Assembly: GCA_938008555.1 (NCBI GenBank) | Contig: CALLKE010000073.1 | Coordinates: 1-7,083, forward strand | Reading direction: 5' to 3' | Source of the DNA: an uncultured Pedobacter sp. | GTDB lineage: Bacteria > Bacteroidota > Bacteroidia > Sphingobacteriales > Sphingobacteriaceae | Length of the DNA: 7,083 nucleotides | Part shown: positions 6,201-7,083 of the stretch, one piece after another | How positions within the stretch are numbered: position 1 is the stretch's first letter | How the letters are laid out: each line of letters starts with the position of its first letter | The notes under the pieces: model-generated | Databases searched by the model: none | The model's input: the letters and a program-made list of their open reading frames with translations, nothing else | What the model was told of the DNA's origin: nothing | Position numbers and translations under genes: made by a program

Positions 6201-7083
6201 CACTGGTGCTAAAGCTGCCGCTTGAAGACTGAAAACTCAGCACTTGGTCGCCTACACTGATGGTGATCAACGTACTCGTGCTCGAACCATAATAATTGCT
6301 ATTGCCAGACAAAGTCGCTATCAACGTCACAGTGCCCGCTCCAGTAGCAGTCAGCTGACCCGTGCTCGAATTAACTGTACCCGTACCACTGCCCCCTACC
6401 AAACTATAAAGGATACCGCCGCCATTATCAACCAAACTCGTCGTGGCAGTAGCTGATACAACCTGACTGCTATTTAATGACATCACCGTTGACAACGAAT
6501 TAAATAGCAATGTGGGTGTGCTCTTACCAATCGTTATCAAGGTACTCGTAGAGGAACTGTTGTAGTTCCCATTCCCTAACAATGTAGCAATGATCGTCAG
6601 CGTGCCTGAACCACGGGCCGTTACCAAACCCGTAACCGAATTAATCGTAGCCGAACCACTGCCCACACCCAATGTATAACTAATGCCTCCACCAGAATCA
6701 ACCAAGCTCGTCGTAGAGGTAGCCGATACGGTTTGGCTAGCGCCTACAGCCATCGACGTTGGTTGTGGATTAAACATCAGCGTAGCCGTACCCTTGCCAA
6801 TCACGATCAAGGTACTCGTAGACGAGCCATTGTAATTCGTATCGCCCGCAGAACTCATCGTCAGCGTAATTGCTCCTGAACCAAGAGCAGTAAGCAAACC
6901 AGTTGATGCATTGATCGTCGCACTGCCGCTACCCGTGATGCTATAAATCACCTGTCCACCACTGCTCACATCTGCACTCGTACCTGTGATCGCTGTTTGT
7001 GTCAAGCCTACATTCATCGCATTGCTCACCCCTAAGCTCAGCGTAGGCGTACTCTTGCCAATCACAACCAACGTACTGGTCAC
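1..7083 (-). CDS. Giant Ig-like repeat surface protein with T9SS type B sorting domain (partial, both ends outside window)
   Basis: One uninterrupted minus-strand frame of 2361 codons spans the whole window; I translated every line and found no in-frame stop. The fragment reads as an Ig-like repeat array (residues 1-647), a LamG-like domain (about 659-875), a DUF8202-like domain (about 876-1069), a second Ig-like array (1070-2068), two Calx-beta-like modules (2069-2280) and a CHU_C sorting domain (2281-2361). The N-terminus, including any signal peptide, lies beyond base 7083. The stop codon should lie just below base 1, since CHU_C domains normally end about ten residues after the last strand seen here. 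From family knowledge, such proteins are exported by the Sec pathway and then by the type IX system to the cell surface or medium. An adhesin role, as for SprB of Flavobacterium johnsoniae, is inference. The four Cys are all outside the repeats: one in the DUF8202-like domain and three in the sorting domain. Confidence 0.95.
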   Translation of the reverse strand, partial: MTSTLVVIGKSTPTLSLGVSNAMNVGLTQTAITGTSADVSSGGQVIYSITGSGSATINASTGLLTALGSGAITLTMSSAGDTNYNGSSTSTLIVIGKGTATLMFNPQPTSMAVGASQTVSATSTTSLVDSGGGISYTLGVGSGSATINSVTGLVTARGSGTLTIIATLLGNGNYNSSSTSTLITIGKSTPTLLFNSLSTVMSLNSSQVVSATATTSLVDNGGGILYSLVGGSGTGTVNSSTGQLTATGAGTVTLIATLSGNSNYYGSSTSTLITISVGDQVLSFQSSSGSFSTSVGSSVGITTTSTAGTQGGSISYSIVGMGSGSGTITPTSGYATLFSGVSVGQVTLTASTVGNGNYTASSTSTLITVNLGSQSLTINPPLSVAVGGSIAISTTRSISSSLGGNLSYTLTSGSGSGTIDSVLGMLTGTQVGTVIVTVTALGNASYYSPVSVSRTISITIGTQSLTINNNQPINLGVGAMLSVSSTIARSVSSGLGGSLSYTLGSGSSSATLNVSSGILTGVHIGSMSMTVTALGNTNYYSPISSTILVQIGQGTQTLQVLSSGTMVIGSSLSSSVTRTNVDGVSLLSGSGGGLSYSISSLSGGGSATVNSSGLIHALSTGFVTLNVFAAGDADYLPSQTSQSIAIFYAPGGVGIGSQDMELWLRADNGVSTVGNQVSEWDDQSQSISVTSNQAQTSPSSAIVQSNQLNYNPVLSFNSSSGLSGSSNFSFSSSNTLVAVGRSSNIGSSALVSSSNASSDPGPGLASSGVNSFGLDGSSSNIGGAQSMSLPSILIGTYTSNNQNSGFTYLNGVSATASGTGSITGSTVFNFLVGGGSYTGDIGEVVYYNRGISAQERAQVQSYLGIKYGISLDPASQPNYYASDGTPIWTGASNTGYSNTVFGIGGDSTSGLNQRQSRSSLGRDILTLSLSSTASSNVLNGGDFGGDKRFLLVGNNGALTSSITTSGLPLNSGTGTPMRMMLSRVWQAQNTNGVGALELDFDLTGAFSSTIGYLPSDLCLLIDHGTGSFTGTVVSGGGLSASMVSGNTYSFSNISLSSGDRFTVGLVKKAQVLAFSNGPYALTVDQTSAITASNSAIVGSASIVYSAVSGGGSVTLNSSTGELTATGAGAITLIAQVSANSDYAGAITSTLVTIGRSTPSLSIAALSMTVGSIASAVTSTTAGTLGGSINKGGSVTYSLLTGSGISATVNSMTGQITASQAGVVTLVAQSLGDTDYYSAMTSTLITIGRSTPGLSLTSTSASSNVNVGGTLSMSSTSIPPLPGGTVASVGSVTFSVTGIGSGSATIDAVSGLLTALASGQVLVSGIQGGDVNYYQSTPGSLTITIGSGPQTLTFGSSSYSLLVEQVSTLTASNSVSGGGTITYSVSSVGSGSATVNPSTGQLTATGSGTVTLTAQAASNSNYTSAQTSTLLVIGRSTPVLQISFPSVMNVGDITTAITHNLAQYSSGGSVSFSISVGSGISATVNPGTGSITATRAGVVTLVAQSSGDTNYNSALTSTLITIGRSTPGLSLTSTIASSNVNVGGTLSMSSTSIPPLPGGTVASVGSVTFSVTGIGSGSATIDAVSGLLTALASGQVLVSGVQGGDVNYNQSTPGSLTITIGSGPQTLALTSSTGSYVTAVDGSLTVTASSNVMSGGSITYSVASIGSGSATVDATNGVLFAVNVGSVVLTASTAGNANYMGASISQTITINKGSQTLTISPSTSTMLAGSTLGLIATTSATGGRGGLISYTIINGTGSATVTSGGVITAISAGTVTFRASALGDSDYTSASSSRVITISKGPQTLTMSSISTTVVGGTIALSYTTSASASSGGLVTYSVLSGSGSATIDSSSGILRGIGAGSIQLEASTVGDTNYTGASVIQTITIGRGTPILSLLPLPPVIMNVGGSLTVTGVSGAGFSGGLSSTGVISYSIISGGSLGTINAITGLVRAMTAGTIVVEASQSSDANYYSPVPASLTISILQGSQELEITSANMMSLNGSLTASASSTALDGGGVITYSITSLGGIATIDPFSHVISATQGGQVVLTASSSGDVNYLPASTSQTITIVSLSLSSSTSSLLEGSNGSLLLSLSPVGITLPSDVIFSLAGSVADPHHYSLPSSVVLQAGQSSVSIPVQALLDQVLYNGDELLVTATTANLNSVSGSLSIVDGTSLDAKNLVITIGNGTIYSSGSVELSASLPSGVTSKRPIDVHLVVDASSQLSLLGGSLVVPPSVTIPVDSNAVSFNVSASNKGGGVASVYLDGSSVSFTITQGEVSVLDKELAVGSVLSNNGDGVNDCWYIGHVEKYPLNTVSLFDRNGILVWHSRGYNNGSIACCGVSNRRHSYVLPSGPYYYVIEFLGN
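244..570 (-). other. Second, degenerate Calx-beta-like module
   Basis: Residues about 2172-2280 seem to repeat the previous module in weaker form. The sequence includes LVITIGNGTIYSSGSVELSA, SLPSGVTSKRPIDVHLVV, PPSVTIPVDSNAVSFNV and VSFTITQGEV. The LP-SGVT and P-x-SVTIP-x-x-x-x-x-VSFNV strands align with the S-P-x-GIT and LPSSVVLQAGQSSVSIPV parts of its neighbour. It lacks the GDE strand and carries GG-rich turns instead. It runs into the sorting domain through VLDKELAVGS. I infer a beta-sandwich spacer; a generic Ig fold is the main alternative. Confidence 0.5.
571..879 (-). other. Calx-beta-like module
   Basis: Residues about 2069-2171 depart from the Ig-like repeat pattern. The segment begins SLSLSSSTSSLLEGS and runs through HHYSLPSSVVLQAGQSSVSI, then PVQALLDQVLYNGDELLVT. 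The order EG-S, Y-x-LP-x-x-V-x-x-x-AGQ-x-S-x-x-I-P-V, then a GDE-L-x-VT strand is the familiar pattern of Calx-beta-type domains in secreted bacterial proteins. In many such domains acidic residues bind calcium; here the DE pair (bases 622-627) remains but other acidic positions are few, so calcium binding is uncertain. It sits between the last Ig-like unit and the C-terminal region, a common place for such modules in type IX cargo. Confidence 0.62.
2211..2541 (-). repeat. Near-identical direct repeat, copy 2 (unit M)
   Basis: Second copy of the 331-base repeat, with the perfect 189-base run at 2287-2475. It encodes the end of unit L, all of M and the first residues of N. The preserved offset of 825 bases, a multiple of three, keeps the frame, so recombination between the two copies would remove or add exactly three Ig-like units without breaking the gene. 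Confidence 0.93.
2218..3876 (-). repeat. Duplicated three-unit block (H-I-J and K-L-M)
   Basis: Block H-I-J occupies 3043-3876 (834 bases) and block K-L-M 2218-3042 (825 bases). Corresponding units match better than neighbours do. H and K share LTATGAG/LTATGSG and end in STLVTIGRSTP or STLLVIGRSTP. I and L share GISATVN, AGVVTLVAQS, then STLITIGRSTPGLSL. J and M are nearly identical. Unit I keeps an extra loop with INKGG that L lacks, which accounts for most of the length difference. The simplest reading is one duplication of a three-unit segment by unequal recombination, followed by divergence of all but the last unit. Unit N (1948-2217) again begins PQTL like K, so the ancestral block may have been copied a further time. 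Confidence 0.75.
3036..3366 (-). repeat. Near-identical direct repeat, copy 1 (unit J)
   Basis: These 331 bases match 2211-2541 at 322 positions by eye (about 97 percent), at an offset of exactly 825 bases. A perfect run of 189 bases covers 3112-3300. Of the nine differences, five are silent and four change three residues (Y for N, I for V, S for I). The match stops sharply on both sides, although the flanking units are also homologous. This copy encodes the end of unit I, all of J and the first residues of K. Confidence 0.93.
3877..4458 (-). other. DUF8202-like beta domain following LamG
   Basis: Residues about 876-1069 begin with PNYYASDGTPIWTG, followed by NTVFGIGGD and SGLNQRQSRS. Then come GGDKRFLLVGNNGA, MRMMLSRVWQAQNT, LELDFDLTG, LCLLIDHGTGSF and finally SGDRFTVGLVK. 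Bacteroidota proteins with a LamG domain ending in YL-x-x-KYG commonly continue into exactly this kind of module, with a FGIGRD-x-x-SGL-x-Q-x-Q signature; I recognise it as the DUF8202 type from memory, without a search. Its function is not established. The G-D-S-T-S-G-L version here keeps the signature except that the usual Arg after GIG is Gly. It ends at QVLAF, where the Ig-like array resumes without a linker. It holds one Cys and two Trp. Confidence 0.68.
4459..5109 (-). other. LamG / concanavalin A-like domain
   Basis: Residues about 659-875 break the repeat pattern. The segment opens with DMELWLRADNGV and a following VSEWDDQS, and passes through NYNPVLSFN, a TLVAVGR strand and TYLNGV. 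It closes with GEVVYYNRGISAQERAQVQ and YLGIKYGIS. This order (LWLRAD start, W-x-D-x-S, GEV-x-YNR, then an ER-x-x-V-x-YL-x-x-KYG helix) is characteristic of LamG-type jelly-roll domains in secreted Bacteroidota proteins. Such domains often bind carbohydrate or protein ligands, sometimes with calcium, but I cannot name a ligand here. An 11-residue linker (bases 5110-5142, rich in Gly and Pro) joins it to Ig unit G. It contains two Trp and more charged residues than the flanking repeats, so it probably forms a distinct head on the stalk. Confidence 0.82.
5143..7083 (-). repeat. Tandem Ig-like (Big-type) units, N-terminal array: one partial and seven complete units
   Basis: This part of the gene encodes tandem beta-sandwich units of about 87-94 residues. 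I set unit boundaries at the I-T-I-G type junction: A 6796-7056, B 6526-6795, C 6250-6525, D 5968-6249, E 5701-5967, F 5422-5700, G 5143-5421; bases 7057-7083 are the tail of an earlier unit. A typical unit runs: KSTPTL or SQSLT strand, a VG turn, a GG-x-I-S-Y-S strand, GSGSATI, TGLLTA, GTVTLTA, GDTNY, then STSTLITIG. This order resembles bacterial Ig-like domains of the Big_2/invasin kind; the exact Pfam family needs a profile search. Units B and C resemble each other (both have TTSLVD followed by a GGG turn), as do E and F (both have TVTALGN and YYSP). Charged residues are rare; unit D contains no Lys or Arg. The likely job is a stiff spacer or adhesive stalk. Confidence 0.85.

Noticed and set aside
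6244..6456. Plus-strand open frame of 70 codons opposite Ig-like unit C
   Set aside because: It is an Arg/Thr-rich antisense shadow of the Ser/Thr/Gly repeat codons, with no supporting motif or upstream signal.
880..7083. Regular direct repeats suggestive of a CRISPR array or satellite DNA
   Set aside because: The period is about 255-300 bases, the units are diverged, and they keep one reading frame throughout with a protein-level pattern. CRISPR repeats are short, near identical and separated by unrelated spacers.
1..7083. Promoters, terminators, RNA genes or intergenic regulatory elements
   Set aside because: Every base lies within the one minus-strand coding frame. Palindromic words such as CTCGAG and CGATCG recur only because Ser-Ser and Thr-Ile codon pairs recur.

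Overview
The window lies wholly inside one giant protein-coding gene on the minus strand. Splitting the plus strand into triplets from base 1 and reverse-complementing each gives 2361 consecutive sense codons with no stop. The reading enters at base 7083 in the middle of a domain and leaves at base 1 close to, but not at, the carboxyl end. Neither the start codon nor the stop codon is visible. Residue numbers below are fragment numbers, with residue 1 at bases 7083-7081.

The protein looks like a secreted, cell-surface repeat protein of a Bacteroidota species (Cytophagia, Sphingobacteriia, Chitinophagia or Flavobacteriia type). The strongest clue is its C-terminal end at bases 1-243. It matches the gliding-motility-associated C-terminal domain (CHU_C, type B sorting domain of the type IX secretion system): an NGDGVND motif, then a FDRNG strand, then LPSGPYYYVIEF. 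The central LamG-like plus DUF8202-like pair is also typical of this phylum.

Layout in protein order (high to low coordinates): (1) bases 7083-5143, the tail of one Ig-like unit and seven complete units; (2) bases 5142-3877, a non-repeat island made of a LamG/concanavalin-like domain and a DUF8202-like domain; (3) bases 3876-880, eleven more Ig-like units, including a duplicated three-unit block with one almost identical unit pair; (4) bases 879-244, two Calx-beta-like modules; (5) bases 243-1, the T9SS sorting domain. All 18 complete Ig-like units carry a G-D/N-x-N/D-Y-type motif near their end and are extremely rich in Ser, Thr and Gly, with very few charged residues and no Trp or Cys.

The likely design is a long, nearly uncharged beta-sandwich stalk with one folded, possibly ligand-binding head part-way along it, anchored or released at the cell surface by the type IX system. 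Adhesion is the best guess, by analogy with SprB-type adhesins, but the ligand and role are not shown by the sequence. There are no intergenic regions, RNA genes, mobile elements, promoters or terminators here. Short plus-strand open frames are antisense shadows of the repeats. I see no evidence for a new multi-gene system; the points of interest are the architecture and evolution of this one gene.
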